From the NCBI RefSeq assembly GCF_021353235.1, contig NZ_JAJTWT010000006.1:124001-188000 (forward strand): a stretch of DNA of 64,000 nucleotides, in the 5' to 3' direction. Made by a program: the position numbers and the translations under genes. This DNA is from Pelomonas caseinilytica (GTDB taxonomy: Bacteria > Pseudomonadota > Gammaproteobacteria > Burkholderiales > Burkholderiaceae_C). The notes beneath the pieces are model-generated. The model did not search any database. It had not been told where the DNA came from and saw only the letters and a program-made list of their open reading frames with translations. Positions 48,506 through 56,912 of the stretch are shown one piece after another (positions within the stretch are counted from its first letter, which is position 1; each line of letters starts with the position of its first letter).

Positions 48506-50671
48506 CTAGACGTTGGCCCCTTCGTCCAGCTCGCTGTAGAGCGAGTCGCTGAAGCGCAGCCCCGTGGCCGACCCGCGGTGGTCGCGGGCCCAGCGGCTCA
48601 GTTCCTCGGCCGGCATGGGGCGCGCGAACAGGAAACCCTGGAGCTTGTCGCAGCGCTTGCCCCGCAGCACGGCGGCCTGGCCTTCCGTCTCCACGCCCTC
48701 GGCCACCACCTGCAGGCTCAAGGCATGGGCGAGTTCGATGACGGCCTTGACGATGGCGCGCGCATCGGCGCTGGTCTCCAGGTCCTGGACGAAGCTGCGG
48801 TCGATCTTCAACTGCGACACCGGCAGGCGGCGCAGGTAGGCCAGGCTGGAATAGCCGGTGCCGAAGTCGTCGATGGACAGGGCCAGGCCGAGGGTGGCCA
48901 GGCGCTGCAGGGCGCGTTGGGTGGCGCTGGCGTCGTCCATCGCGACGGACTCGGTGATCTCGCAGGTCAGCTGCCCGGGCGCGATGGCATGGCGTGCCAG
49001 GGCCTCCTCGAAACGCCGCACCAGGGCATCGGGCTGACGCAGCTGTTGCACGGACAGGTTGATGGCCACGCGCATCTGCAGGCCCTCGTCGCGCCAGGCG
49101 GCGAGCTGGCGGCAGGCCTCGGCGATGACCCAGTCGCCCAGCGGCACGATGAGGCCGAAGCGCTCCGCCACCGGGATGAAGACGCCCGGGCCGACGGCGC
49201 CGCGCTGCGGATGCTGCCAGCGCAGCAGGGCCTCGACGCCGGTGATGTCGCCCTCCTCGGTGGCCACCTTGGGCTGGTAGTGCAGGGCGAGGGTGCCGCC
49301 GCCCGGCTCGCCGGCGAGGGCGGCGCGCAGGTCGCGGGCCAGCTCGACCTGCTCGCGCACGCCGGCCTGCATGTGGGCCTCGAAGAAGGCGAAGCCGTTG
49401 CCGCCGGCACGCTTGGCGGACCGGGCCGCCGAGTCGGCCTGGGCGATCAGGGCCTCGCCCGGTCCCTCGCCGCCGTAGAAGGCGATGCCCACCGAAGCCG
49501 ACAGGCGCAGCGGCTGGCTGCCGGCGCCCGGCACGCCGGCCATGGGCGCGGCCAGGGCGTCGAGCAGGCGCTGGGCCACCTGGGCCAGCGTCGTCTCGCC
49601 GACCTCGCCTTCGAGCATGAGGGCGAACTCGTCCGCGCCGAGCCGCGCCAGCGTGTCGTGGCCGCGGGCCAGGCCCTGCAGCCGCCGCGCCACTTCGCGC
49701 AGCACGTGGTCGCCGGCGCTCAGCCCGAAGCTGTCGTTGATGGGTTTGAAGCCGTCGAGATTGACCGTCAGCAGAGCCAGGCGCACGCCCTCGCGCCGGC
49801 CGCGGGCGACGGCGTGCTGCAGCCGGTCGTCGAGCAGCTGGCGGTTGGCCAGGCCGGTCAGCGGGTCGCGCAGGGCCTGCTCGTGCAGCTCCGTCGTGGC
49901 GGCCTGCAGGGACTGCTGCAGCCGGCTGGTGCGGCGCTGGCTGCGGGCGTCCAGGGCCGAGGTGAAGAGCGTCAGCAGCAGCAGCGCGAAGGTGGCGGCC
50001 GCGACCAGGCTGCCGAGGTTGTCGCCACCGAGCGAGCCGGCGCTGAGGCAGACCGAGGCCGCGTCGATGCCGGCGGCGGCCATGCCGGTGTAGTGCATGC
50101 CGGCCACGGCCGCGCCCATCACCAGCGCCGCCAGGCCCTGGCCCCAGCGCGCCCAGTCGTGCGGCAGCCGCCGCAGCCAGAAGAAGATGCCGAGCGCCGC
50201 TGCGGATGCGCCCGTGGCCACGCCGGCCGAGGCGGCCACCAACGCCCAGTTCCAGCGGATGCCTGGAGCCAGCACGAGGGCGGCCATGCCGGTGTAGTGC
50301 ATGGCGCAGATGCCCGCGCCCATGCTCAGGGCGCCGATCGCCAGCCGCCGCGGCGTGAGCCGGTCCTCGGCGGCGACACGCAGCGCGATGGCGGACACCG
50401 CCACCGCGGCGAGCCAGCTCAGCAGGGTGACCGCGGCGTCGTAGCCGACGGCGAAGGGCAGCCTGAGCGCGAGCATGCCGACGAAGCGCATGGCCCAGAT
50501 GCCCGTGCCCAGGGACAGCGAACCGGCGAGCCACCAGCCGCGCGCCACCGCCGCGTCGGGCGCGCGCACGCGCTGGGCCAGGTCCAGCGCGACGAAGGAC
50601 GCGAAGGCGGCGGTGAGGTAGGACAGCACGACGACCGCGGGGTCGAAGCGCAACGCGAGGTCGGCGGGCAT
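48506..50671 (-). CDS. MHYT-GGDEF-EAL cyclic-di-GMP protein
   Basis: A 721-residue membrane protein. The MHYT sensor region (residues about 10-230) has seven helices; its signature motifs read MRFVGM, MHYTGM and MHYTGM, so the first histidine is replaced by Arg. A GGDEF domain follows with I-site RGHD and active-site variant GADEF (345-349). The EAL domain (about 450-700) keeps EALLRW (E480) and later DDFGTGYSSL. The EAL half looks competent as a phosphodiesterase; the cyclase half may be weak or regulatory. MHYT domains are thought to bind copper and sense O2, CO or NO. A terminator on the same strand lies about 80 bp upstream. Confidence 0.94.
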   Translation of the reverse strand: MPADLALRFDPAVVVLSYLTAAFASFVALDLAQRVRAPDAAVARGWWLAGSLSLGTGIWAMRFVGMLALRLPFAVGYDAAVTLLSWLAAVAVSAIALRVAAEDRLTPRRLAIGALSMGAGICAMHYTGMAALVLAPGIRWNWALVAASAGVATGASAAALGIFFWLRRLPHDWARWGQGLAALVMGAAVAGMHYTGMAAAGIDAASVCLSAGSLGGDNLGSLVAAATFALLLLTLFTSALDARSQRRTSRLQQSLQAATTELHEQALRDPLTGLANRQLLDDRLQHAVARGRREGVRLALLTVNLDGFKPINDSFGLSAGDHVLREVARRLQGLARGHDTLARLGADEFALMLEGEVGETTLAQVAQRLLDALAAPMAGVPGAGSQPLRLSASVGIAFYGGEGPGEALIAQADSAARSAKRAGGNGFAFFEAHMQAGVREQVELARDLRAALAGEPGGGTLALHYQPKVATEEGDITGVEALLRWQHPQRGAVGPGVFIPVAERFGLIVPLGDWVIAEACRQLAAWRDEGLQMRVAINLSVQQLRQPDALVRRFEEALARHAIAPGQLTCEITESVAMDDASATQRALQRLATLGLALSIDDFGTGYSSLAYLRRLPVSQLKIDRSFVQDLETSADARAIVKAVIELAHALSLQVVAEGVETEGQAAVLRGKRCDKLQGFLFARPMPAEELSRWARDHRGSATGLRFSDSLYSELDEGANV

Positions 50672-50749
50672 GGCCGGCAGTATGAAAGCGCTGTCCCGGA
50701 AGCCGCGCCGCCAGCGCAGCCGCCGCGTGAAGGGATGACGCGTACCGCC

Positions 50750-50781
50750 AAAAAAAGACCCGGTCAGCGGACTGCCGGGTC
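50750..50781 (-). terminator. Intrinsic terminator upstream of the MHYT gene
   Basis: On the minus strand GACCCGG and CCGGGTC, extended by CAG/CTG, form a stem (50757-50781) followed by seven Ts (50756-50750). A second hairpin, GCCCTC-GCTT-GAGGGC (50787-50802), precedes it. No annotated minus-strand gene lies upstream for it to terminate, so it either ends a small RNA or attenuates the MHYT gene. Confidence 0.75.
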
Positions 50782-50844
50782 ATGAAGCCCTCAAGCGAGG
50801 GCGTCGTTGGGAAGCCGCACTTTAGGGGCGAGGCGTCGGCAGAG

Positions 50845-50863
50845 GTGGGCAATATTCACCCAC
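50845..50863. promoter_or_regulatory. Palindromic operator-like site, copy 1
   Basis: GTGGGCAATATTCACCCAC: arms GTGGG and CCCAC around an AT core. It lies 13 bp before a possible -10 CATAAT of the YecA-like gene (50876-50881) and about 175 bp upstream of the MHYT gene. A 15/19 match occurs at 58897-58915. Confidence 0.5.
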
Positions 50864-50888
50864 GCGCCGCCTGCCCATAATCCCGCCC

Positions 50889-51557
50889 ATGCCCGCACCC
50901 ACCTCCGCGCCACGCGCCGAAGCCTTCACCGAAGCCGACCTGGAGCGCCTGCAAGCCCTGCTGGACGCCTTGCCGGCGCCGCTGGAGCCGTTGGATGTCA
51001 GCATGCTGGATGGTTATCTGTGCGGCGTGCTGCTGCAGCCCGAGCCGGTGCCGCTGGCCGCCTGGCTGCCCCCGCTGCTGGACAGCGAGGGCGGGCATCC
51101 CGTGCCGTCCCGGGTCGACGACGAGTTGCTGGCCCTGCTGCGCCGCCGCCACAAGGAGCTCAACGTCGCCATCGCCGCCCGCCAGTGGTTCGACCCCTGG
51201 GTCTTCGAGCTGGACGACGAGGCCGGGCCGAGCGAGACGGTGCTGCCCTGGGTGGCCGGTTTCGCCCACGCGCTGGACGCCCACCCGGCGTTGATGCGCC
51301 TGCCCGAGGAGCCGCTGCTGGAGCCGCTGGCCGCGATCTACATGCACCTGGACCCCGACGACCTCGAGGATGCCGATGCGCTGCTGGAGGAGATCGAATC
51401 CCTGGAGCCGCCGGCGGATCTGGAGGAGGCCGTGGAGGGCCTGGTCAGCGCGGTGCTGATGATCGCGGACGTGTCGCGGCCCTTGAAGCCTAGGCAAACA
51501 GCCGCCGGGCGTGCAGGCCCAGGCCGGTCGCGACCGAAGCAAAGCGGTCGCCGCTGA
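50889..51557 (+). CDS. YecA/UPF0149-family protein
   Basis: A 222-residue protein of the UPF0149/YecA group: AEAFTEADLERLQALLDALP, LDVSMLDGYLCGVLLQPEPV, FDPWVFELDDEAGPSETVLP and WVAGFAHALDAHP. The C-terminal SEC-C metal-binding motif found in many relatives is missing; instead a basic tail (RAGPGRSRPKQSGRR) overlaps the end of the convergent Hsp70 gene by 68 bp. A -10-like CATAAT ends 7 bp before the ATG and there is no ribosome-binding site, so the mRNA may be leaderless. Confidence 0.85.
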   Translation: MPAPTSAPRAEAFTEADLERLQALLDALPAPLEPLDVSMLDGYLCGVLLQPEPVPLAAWLPPLLDSEGGHPVPSRVDDELLALLRRRHKELNVAIAARQWFDPWVFELDDEAGPSETVLPWVAGFAHALDAHPALMRLPEEPLLEPLAAIYMHLDPDDLEDADALLEEIESLEPPADLEEAVEGLVSAVLMIADVSRPLKPRQTAAGRAGPGRSRPKQSGRR

Positions 51558-52758
51558 CGCGAGCGGCCCGCGGGAAGCCCGCGGCCATGCCGTCCACCAG
51601 CAGGCGCAGGCCGGTCGAGCCGCCGGTGAAGTACAGGGCGTCGATGTCGTCGGCCCGCAGCCCGGCGAGGGCCACGGTCTCGTGGGCCGTCGAGATGATG
51701 CGGTCGAGGTCGGCGCGCAGGGCGTCCACGGCCAGGCGCTCGCTCAGCGGCAGCACCAGGCCCGGCTCGACGTGGCCGAGGTCGACGGTGGTGTCGGCGC
51801 CGCCGGAGATGGCGATCTTGGCGCCCTCGGCGCGCGCGGCCAGCTCGTGGCCGAGGCGCTCTTCCAGCACCGTCATCAGCCGCGCATGGTGGCGCACGTC
51901 GCCGAACCAGCTCTTCATGCCGCGCCACTCGGCCACGCGCAGCGGGGCGTAGCAGGTGTTGATGAGGTGCCAGGTGGCGAGGTCGAAGTAGATGCCGCTG
52001 GGCACCTCGCGTCCGCTCGGACCGGTCGCGCGGTAGCCGAATTCGGGCAGCAGGCCGGCCAGCTCGATGTGGCGGTCGAAGTCGGTGCCGGCGATGTGGA
52101 CGCCGTGGCTGGCAAGGATGTCGTCCCGGCGCTCCAGCCGAGACATGCGCTCGGGGCCGACGCGCACGATGGAGAAGTCGCTGGTGCCGCCGCCGATGTC
52201 GGCCACCAGCACGAGCTGTTCGTGGCGGGCTTGCCGCTCGAAGTCGAAGGCAGCGGCGATCGGCTCGTACTGGAAGTGCACCTCGGCGAAGCCGACGGCG
52301 CGCGCGCAGGCCTCGAGCTGGGCCTGGGCCGCGGCATCGCGCTCGGGCTCGCCGTCGACGAAGAAGACGGGCCGGCCCAGCACCGCGCGGCCCGGCTCGC
52401 CGGCCAGGCGGCGCAGCCGCTTGAGGTAGCCGGACACGATGTCGGCGTACTTGGCGCCGCGGCCGCCGCCGACGTCGGTGGTCTGCTCGATGAGGCTGGA
52501 GCCGAGGATGCTCTTCATCGAGCGCATCAGCCGGCCATCGTGGCCTTCGACGTAGGCCGCCACGGCGGCGCGGCCGAAGGCGCGCGGCGGGCCGTCGGCG
52601 TCGTGCCGGCCTTCGGCGAAGTAGAAGACCGCCGTGGGCATGGTGCGCTGGCCGGGTTCCAGCTCGACGAGCTGCATCGCCCCGGCGGCATCGGGCACGG
52701 CCACGGCCGAGTTGGACGTGCCGAAGTCGATGGCGCAGAAGGCGGGGCGGGTGCTCAT
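51490..52758 (-). CDS. Short Hsp70-family protein (YegD-like)
   Basis: A 422-residue actin-fold ATPase. Phosphate loops are intact: CAIDFGTSNSAVAVPD at the start, VLVADIGGGTSDFSIVRVGP in the middle, and LYFTGGSTGLRLLVDGM toward the end. The substrate-binding beta-sandwich and lid of DnaK are absent, as in YegD. Chaperone activity is not established for this group. The ATG at 52758 gives the family N-terminus. It is divergent from prsT (84 bp between starts) and its last 68 bp overlap the YecA-like gene on the other strand. Confidence 0.92.
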   Translation of the reverse strand: MSTRPAFCAIDFGTSNSAVAVPDAAGAMQLVELEPGQRTMPTAVFYFAEGRHDADGPPRAFGRAAVAAYVEGHDGRLMRSMKSILGSSLIEQTTDVGGGRGAKYADIVSGYLKRLRRLAGEPGRAVLGRPVFFVDGEPERDAAAQAQLEACARAVGFAEVHFQYEPIAAAFDFERQARHEQLVLVADIGGGTSDFSIVRVGPERMSRLERRDDILASHGVHIAGTDFDRHIELAGLLPEFGYRATGPSGREVPSGIYFDLATWHLINTCYAPLRVAEWRGMKSWFGDVRHHARLMTVLEERLGHELAARAEGAKIAISGGADTTVDLGHVEPGLVLPLSERLAVDALRADLDRIISTAHETVALAGLRADDIDALYFTGGSTGLRLLVDGMAAGFPRAARVSGDRFASVATGLGLHARRLFA

Positions 52759-52842
52759 GACATCTTGCCGGCCCTGGGGCCAGTCCTGACAAGGGGGGCG
52801 GATTCTAGGAACACAATCGCGCGCCAGTTTCCCGGAGAACCG

Positions 52843-55629
52843 ATGAAGACGCGCCATTTCGCCCCGGTCCTGCTTGCCGCCGCCCTTGCCGGCTGCGGCC
52901 AACGCTCGGAGCAGGACCTGCTTGCCGCCGCGCAGAAGCGCATGGACCAGAAGGACACGGCCGGCGCCGTCATCGAGCTGAAGAACCTGCTGCAGCAGAA
53001 CGGCTACAACGCCCAGGCCCGCTTCCTGCTCGGCAAGGCCTTGCTCGACAGCGGCGACCTGGCCGGCGCAGAGATCGAGCTGCGCCGGGCCTCGGAGCTG
53101 GGCACCCCGCCGGACGAGCTGGTGCCGCTGCTGGCCCAGACGCTGCTGAGCTCGGGCCAGTCGCGCAAGCTCATCAGCGAGTTCGGCGAGCAGAAGCTGG
53201 CCAATCCCCAGGCCATGGCCGCGCTGCAGCGCCAGCTCGCGCTGGCCTATCTGGCCCAGGGTCATCTCGACCAGGCCAAGGAGGCGTCGGCGCAGTCCCT
53301 GCAGTTGGCGCCGGACAGCGAGGAGGCCGTCGTCGCGGGCGCCCGCGTCAAGCTGGCCTCCGGCGCCGCGGACGAGGCCCTGGCCGCACTCGACGGGCTG
53401 CTGCAGCGCGCGCCCAAGTCCGCCAAGGCCTTGCTGCTCAAGGCCGAGGTGTTGCTGTCGCGCGGCAAGCCGGCAGACGCCGAGCCGCTGCTGCAGCAGG
53501 TGCTGGCGCTGGACACCGCCAACCTCGACGCCCGTTCGCTGCTGGTCCGCCTGGCCTTCGGCCGCCAGCAGGTGGAGGCGGCCGCCAAGCTCGTGGAAGA
53601 CATGCCGCCGGCCGTCGCCAAGAAGCCGCAGGGCCGTTTCCTGCAGGCTCAGGTCGCGCTGGCCAAGGGCGATGCCGCCAAGGCGCGCGAGCTGGCCCAG
53701 CCGCTGCTCAAGGCGATGCCCAACTACCTGCCGCTGCTGCGCCTGGCCTCGGGCGCCCACCAGCAGCTCGGCGAGCTGGCCGATGCCGAGAACCTGCTCA
53801 ACCAGGCCCTCAAGCTGGCGCCCGAGGACACCTCGCTGCGCCGCCAGTTCGCCGGCCTGCAGCTGCAGCGCCGCGAGCCGGCCAAGGCGCTGGAGACCCT
53901 GCGCCCGGTGGTGGAAGGCGGCAAGGCCGATGCCGAGACCCTGCTTCTGGCCGGCAAGGCCCAGCTCATGCAGGGCAATTTCGAGGCGGCCGACCAGGCC
54001 TTCGGCGGCGCGGCCAAGCTGCGGCCCGACGACGCCAAGACCCAGGCTGCCCTGGCCCTGGCGGCCATCGTGCGCGACAGCGCCACGCCGGGCGGCGGCG
54101 GCCGGGCCAAGGCCGATGCCGCCATCGTCCAGCTGCGCGAACTGGCCGCCAAGGACGTCGGCAGCAACTACGACCTGATGCTCGTCAACACGCTGATGCG
54201 CCGGCAGGACCTGCCGGCGGCGCTGGCGGCCATCGACAAGCTCGAGCCCAAGATGAAGGGCAGCCCGGTGCCGGACGCGCTGCGCGGGCGCATCCAGCTG
54301 GTGCGCAAGGACACGGCGGCCGCCCAGGCGGCCTTCGAGACCGCGCTGAAGGCCGACGCCGGCTACCTGCCGGCCGTCCTCGGCCTCGTGGCCATCGACA
54401 TGCAGGCCGGCCGCGGCGATGCCGCCGTCAAGCGGCTGGAGAACTTCGTCGCCACCCAGAAGGCCGTTCCCCAGGCCCGCCTGGCCCTGGCCGACCTGCT
54501 GGTGCAGACCAAGGCGCCCGTCGAGCGCATCACCGAGGTGCTGAGCAATGCCGTGCGCGAGGAGCCGACCGAGGCGTCGCTGCGGCTGGCGCTGGTCGAC
54601 CACTACCTGCGCCTGGGCGACGCGGTGAAGGCTGGCCAGGCAGCGCAGGAGGCCTCGGCGGCGCTGCCGCTGAATGCCGACCTGCTCGAGCGGCTGGCCC
54701 GCATCCAGCTGGCCACGGGCGACAAGGCGCAGTCCGCCAAGACCTACACCCGGTTGACGGCGTTGGCGCCGTCGCGTGCCCAGGGCTGGCTGGGCCTGGC
54801 CCAGCTGCGCTTCGTGGAGCAGGACTACGCCGGCGCCGAGCGCGAGGTCAAGCGCGCGCTGGAGGCCGAGCCCGGTTCGGTGGCCGCGCAGCGGCTGCTG
54901 ATCACGCTGGCCGTGCGCCAGGGCCGCGTGGACGAAGCCCTGGCCACGCTGCACGAGCGCCAGAAGAAATCCCCGCAGGAGGCCTACGCCTTCATCGCCG
55001 AGGCCGACATCGAGCTCGGCCGCCAGCACATGGATGCCGGCATCGCCGCCCTGCGCAAGGCCATCCAGCTGCGCGACCCGGGCGACGCGCCGGCGCGCCT
55101 GTTCGCCGCCCTGCTGGCGGCCAAGAAGCGCGACGAGGCCCTGTCCTTCGAGGCGCAGTGGCAGGCGGCTCATCCGCAGGACGCCAACTTCGCCGCGACC
55201 GTGGCCGACGTGACGCTGGCCCGCGGCGACGTGGAAGGCGCGCTGGCCCGCTACGAAGTGCTGCTCAAGCGCAGCCCCGACGCCATCCCCCTCATCAACA
55301 ACGTCGCCTGGCTGCGCAGCAAGACCGGCAAGCCCGGCGCGCGCGAGCTGGCCGAGCGCGGCCTGAAGCTCAAGCCCGACGACGGCGCCCTGCGCGACAC
55401 CTACGCCACCGTGCTGGCCAACGAGAAGCAGTTCGACAAGGCATTGAGCGTGCAGCGCCAGCTCATCGCCGACCAGCCCGACCAGCCCAGCTACAAGTTC
55501 AACCTGGCGCAGATCCTCATCCAGTCCGGCGACAAGGCGGCCGCCAGGACGGAGCTGGAAGGCCTGTCCCGCCTGGGCAAGAAGTTCCCGCAGCAGAAGG
55601 ACGTGGACGCCCTGCTGAAGACGCTCTGA
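52843..55629 (+). CDS. prsT: PEP-CTERM-system TPR lipoprotein (PrsT-like)
   Basis: A 928-residue lipoprotein: signal MKTRHFAPVLLAAALAGC with lipobox Cys18, then a continuous TPR array (AGAVIELKNLLQQNGYNAQA, ARFLLGKALLDSGDLAGAEI, ending LKPDDGALRDTYATVLANEK). Length and start match the PrsT family, which accompanies exosortase/PEP-CTERM and exopolysaccharide genes. Ribosome-binding site GGAGAACCG precedes the ATG. No exosortase or polysaccharide genes are in the window, so it may serve a locus elsewhere. Its TGA is immediately followed by the convergent dadA stop, with no gap. Confidence 0.9.
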   Translation: MKTRHFAPVLLAAALAGCGQRSEQDLLAAAQKRMDQKDTAGAVIELKNLLQQNGYNAQARFLLGKALLDSGDLAGAEIELRRASELGTPPDELVPLLAQTLLSSGQSRKLISEFGEQKLANPQAMAALQRQLALAYLAQGHLDQAKEASAQSLQLAPDSEEAVVAGARVKLASGAADEALAALDGLLQRAPKSAKALLLKAEVLLSRGKPADAEPLLQQVLALDTANLDARSLLVRLAFGRQQVEAAAKLVEDMPPAVAKKPQGRFLQAQVALAKGDAAKARELAQPLLKAMPNYLPLLRLASGAHQQLGELADAENLLNQALKLAPEDTSLRRQFAGLQLQRREPAKALETLRPVVEGGKADAETLLLAGKAQLMQGNFEAADQAFGGAAKLRPDDAKTQAALALAAIVRDSATPGGGGRAKADAAIVQLRELAAKDVGSNYDLMLVNTLMRRQDLPAALAAIDKLEPKMKGSPVPDALRGRIQLVRKDTAAAQAAFETALKADAGYLPAVLGLVAIDMQAGRGDAAVKRLENFVATQKAVPQARLALADLLVQTKAPVERITEVLSNAVREEPTEASLRLALVDHYLRLGDAVKAGQAAQEASAALPLNADLLERLARIQLATGDKAQSAKTYTRLTALAPSRAQGWLGLAQLRFVEQDYAGAEREVKRALEAEPGSVAAQRLLITLAVRQGRVDEALATLHERQKKSPQEAYAFIAEADIELGRQHMDAGIAALRKAIQLRDPGDAPARLFAALLAAKKRDEALSFEAQWQAAHPQDANFAATVADVTLARGDVEGALARYEVLLKRSPDAIPLINNVAWLRSKTGKPGARELAERGLKLKPDDGALRDTYATVLANEKQFDKALSVQRQLIADQPDQPSYKFNLAQILIQSGDKAAARTELEGLSRLGKKFPQQKDVDALLKTL

Positions 55630-56904
55630 TCAGCAGCCGTAGAAGCCGAAGGCCATGTCGGGGCGGCGCCCGGCGATGAGTTCCGCCATGGCTCGGCCCG
55701 AGCCGGCGCCATGCGTCCAGCCCAGCGTGCCGTGGCCGGCGTTGAGCCACAGGTTGCGGGCGCGGGTGCTGCGGCCGATGTAGGGGATGTTGGTCGGCGT
55801 GCTCGGCCGCAGGCCCGTCCAGTAGTTCGGTTCGGTCGTGTCGGCCACGCCGGGGAAGAGCTCCTCGTAGCGCCGCACCAGGGCCGCGCAGCGCACCTGG
55901 GCGGTCGGGGTGTCGAGCGAGGTGTCGAAGCCCGACAGCTCGGCCGTGCCGGCGATGCGGACGTGGTCGCCCAGGCGCGAGATGGCGATCTTGCGGCTGT
56001 CGTCCAGCAGGCTGACGACGCTGGCGGCCTCGGGCCGCTTGAGCCGCAGCGTGGCCGAGTAGCCCTTGGCGGGATAGATGTTCAGCGATTCGCCCAGCGG
56101 CCTCACGAGGGCCGGCGTGTAGGAGCCCATGGCAGCGACGAAGGCGTCGGCCTTCAGGGACTTGCGCTCGCCGCTGCGCACGTCGGCCAGCTGCACCGCC
56201 TCGATGCCATCGCCCGAGCGCTGCAGGCCGAGGATGTCGTGCTCGTAGAGGAACTGCGCGCCGCGCGCCGCGCAGAGCTGGGCCAGCTTCTGCGTGAAGA
56301 CGCGGGCGTCGCCGCTCTCGTCGCTGGGCGTGAAGGTGCCGCCGGCGATGCGCGAGCCGAAGGCGGCCAGCGCCGGTTCCACCTTGAGCACCTCCTCGCG
56401 GCTCAGCACCCGGCGGTCCACGCCGTGGCGGCGCATGATCTCGGCGCCCGAGGCGCCGGCATCGAAATCGGCCTGGCTGGAGAAGAAGTGCAGGATGCCG
56501 CGCTCCAGGCGGTCGTACTCGATGCCGGTGCGCGCGACCAGCTCCTTCAGCGAGGCGTGCGAGTAGCGGCCGAGCTGCACCAGCTGCTCCACATTGCGCT
56601 CGAACGCGGCGTTCGTGCACTGCATCAGGAAGGCCAGGCCCCAGCGCCACTGGTTGGGGTCCAGGCGCGGGCGGAAGAGCAGCGGCGAGTCGTCGCGCAG
56701 CAGCCACTTGGCCACCTTGAAGGGCGCATCGGCATTGGCCCAGGGCTCGCAGAAACTGACCGAGATCTGTGCGCCGTTGGCGAAGCTGGTCTCCAGCGCG
56801 GCGTCCGCCTGGCGGTCGATCACGATGACCTCGTGGCCTTCGTCGAGCAGATACCAGGCGGTGGCGATGCCGATGATGCCGGCGCCGAGGACGACGATCT
56901 TCAT
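55630..56904 (-). CDS. dadA: D-amino acid dehydrogenase
   Basis: A 424-residue FAD-dependent oxidoreductase that deaminates D-amino acids such as D-alanine and feeds electrons to the respiratory chain. N-terminal dinucleotide-binding fold VVLGAGIIGIATAWYLLDEG with acidic IDR at the end of strand 2. Family stretches: FANGAQISVSFCEPWAN, PAKGYSATLRL and the C-terminal WLNAGHGTLGWTHGAGSGRA. The catabolic alanine racemase dadX is not adjacent. A LysE-type exporter gene lies 8 bp upstream on the same strand, so the two may be co-transcribed. Confidence 0.93.
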   Translation of the reverse strand: MKIVVLGAGIIGIATAWYLLDEGHEVIVIDRQADAALETSFANGAQISVSFCEPWANADAPFKVAKWLLRDDSPLLFRPRLDPNQWRWGLAFLMQCTNAAFERNVEQLVQLGRYSHASLKELVARTGIEYDRLERGILHFFSSQADFDAGASGAEIMRRHGVDRRVLSREEVLKVEPALAAFGSRIAGGTFTPSDESGDARVFTQKLAQLCAARGAQFLYEHDILGLQRSGDGIEAVQLADVRSGERKSLKADAFVAAMGSYTPALVRPLGESLNIYPAKGYSATLRLKRPEAASVVSLLDDSRKIAISRLGDHVRIAGTAELSGFDTSLDTPTAQVRCAALVRRYEELFPGVADTTEPNYWTGLRPSTPTNIPYIGRSTRARNLWLNAGHGTLGWTHGAGSGRAMAELIAGRRPDMAFGFYGC

Positions 56905-56912
56905 GGAGGTTC

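Noticed and set aside
50672-50888. Cyclic di-GMP riboswitch in front of the MHYT gene
   Set aside because: The hairpins do not carry the conserved core sequences of known cyclic di-GMP riboswitches; kept only as a possible small RNA or attenuator.
51511-52842. 444-codon N-terminal extension of the PrsT frame
   Set aside because: It lies antisense to the Hsp70 gene, has no domain, and the lipoprotein signal with ribosome-binding site at 52843 is decisive.
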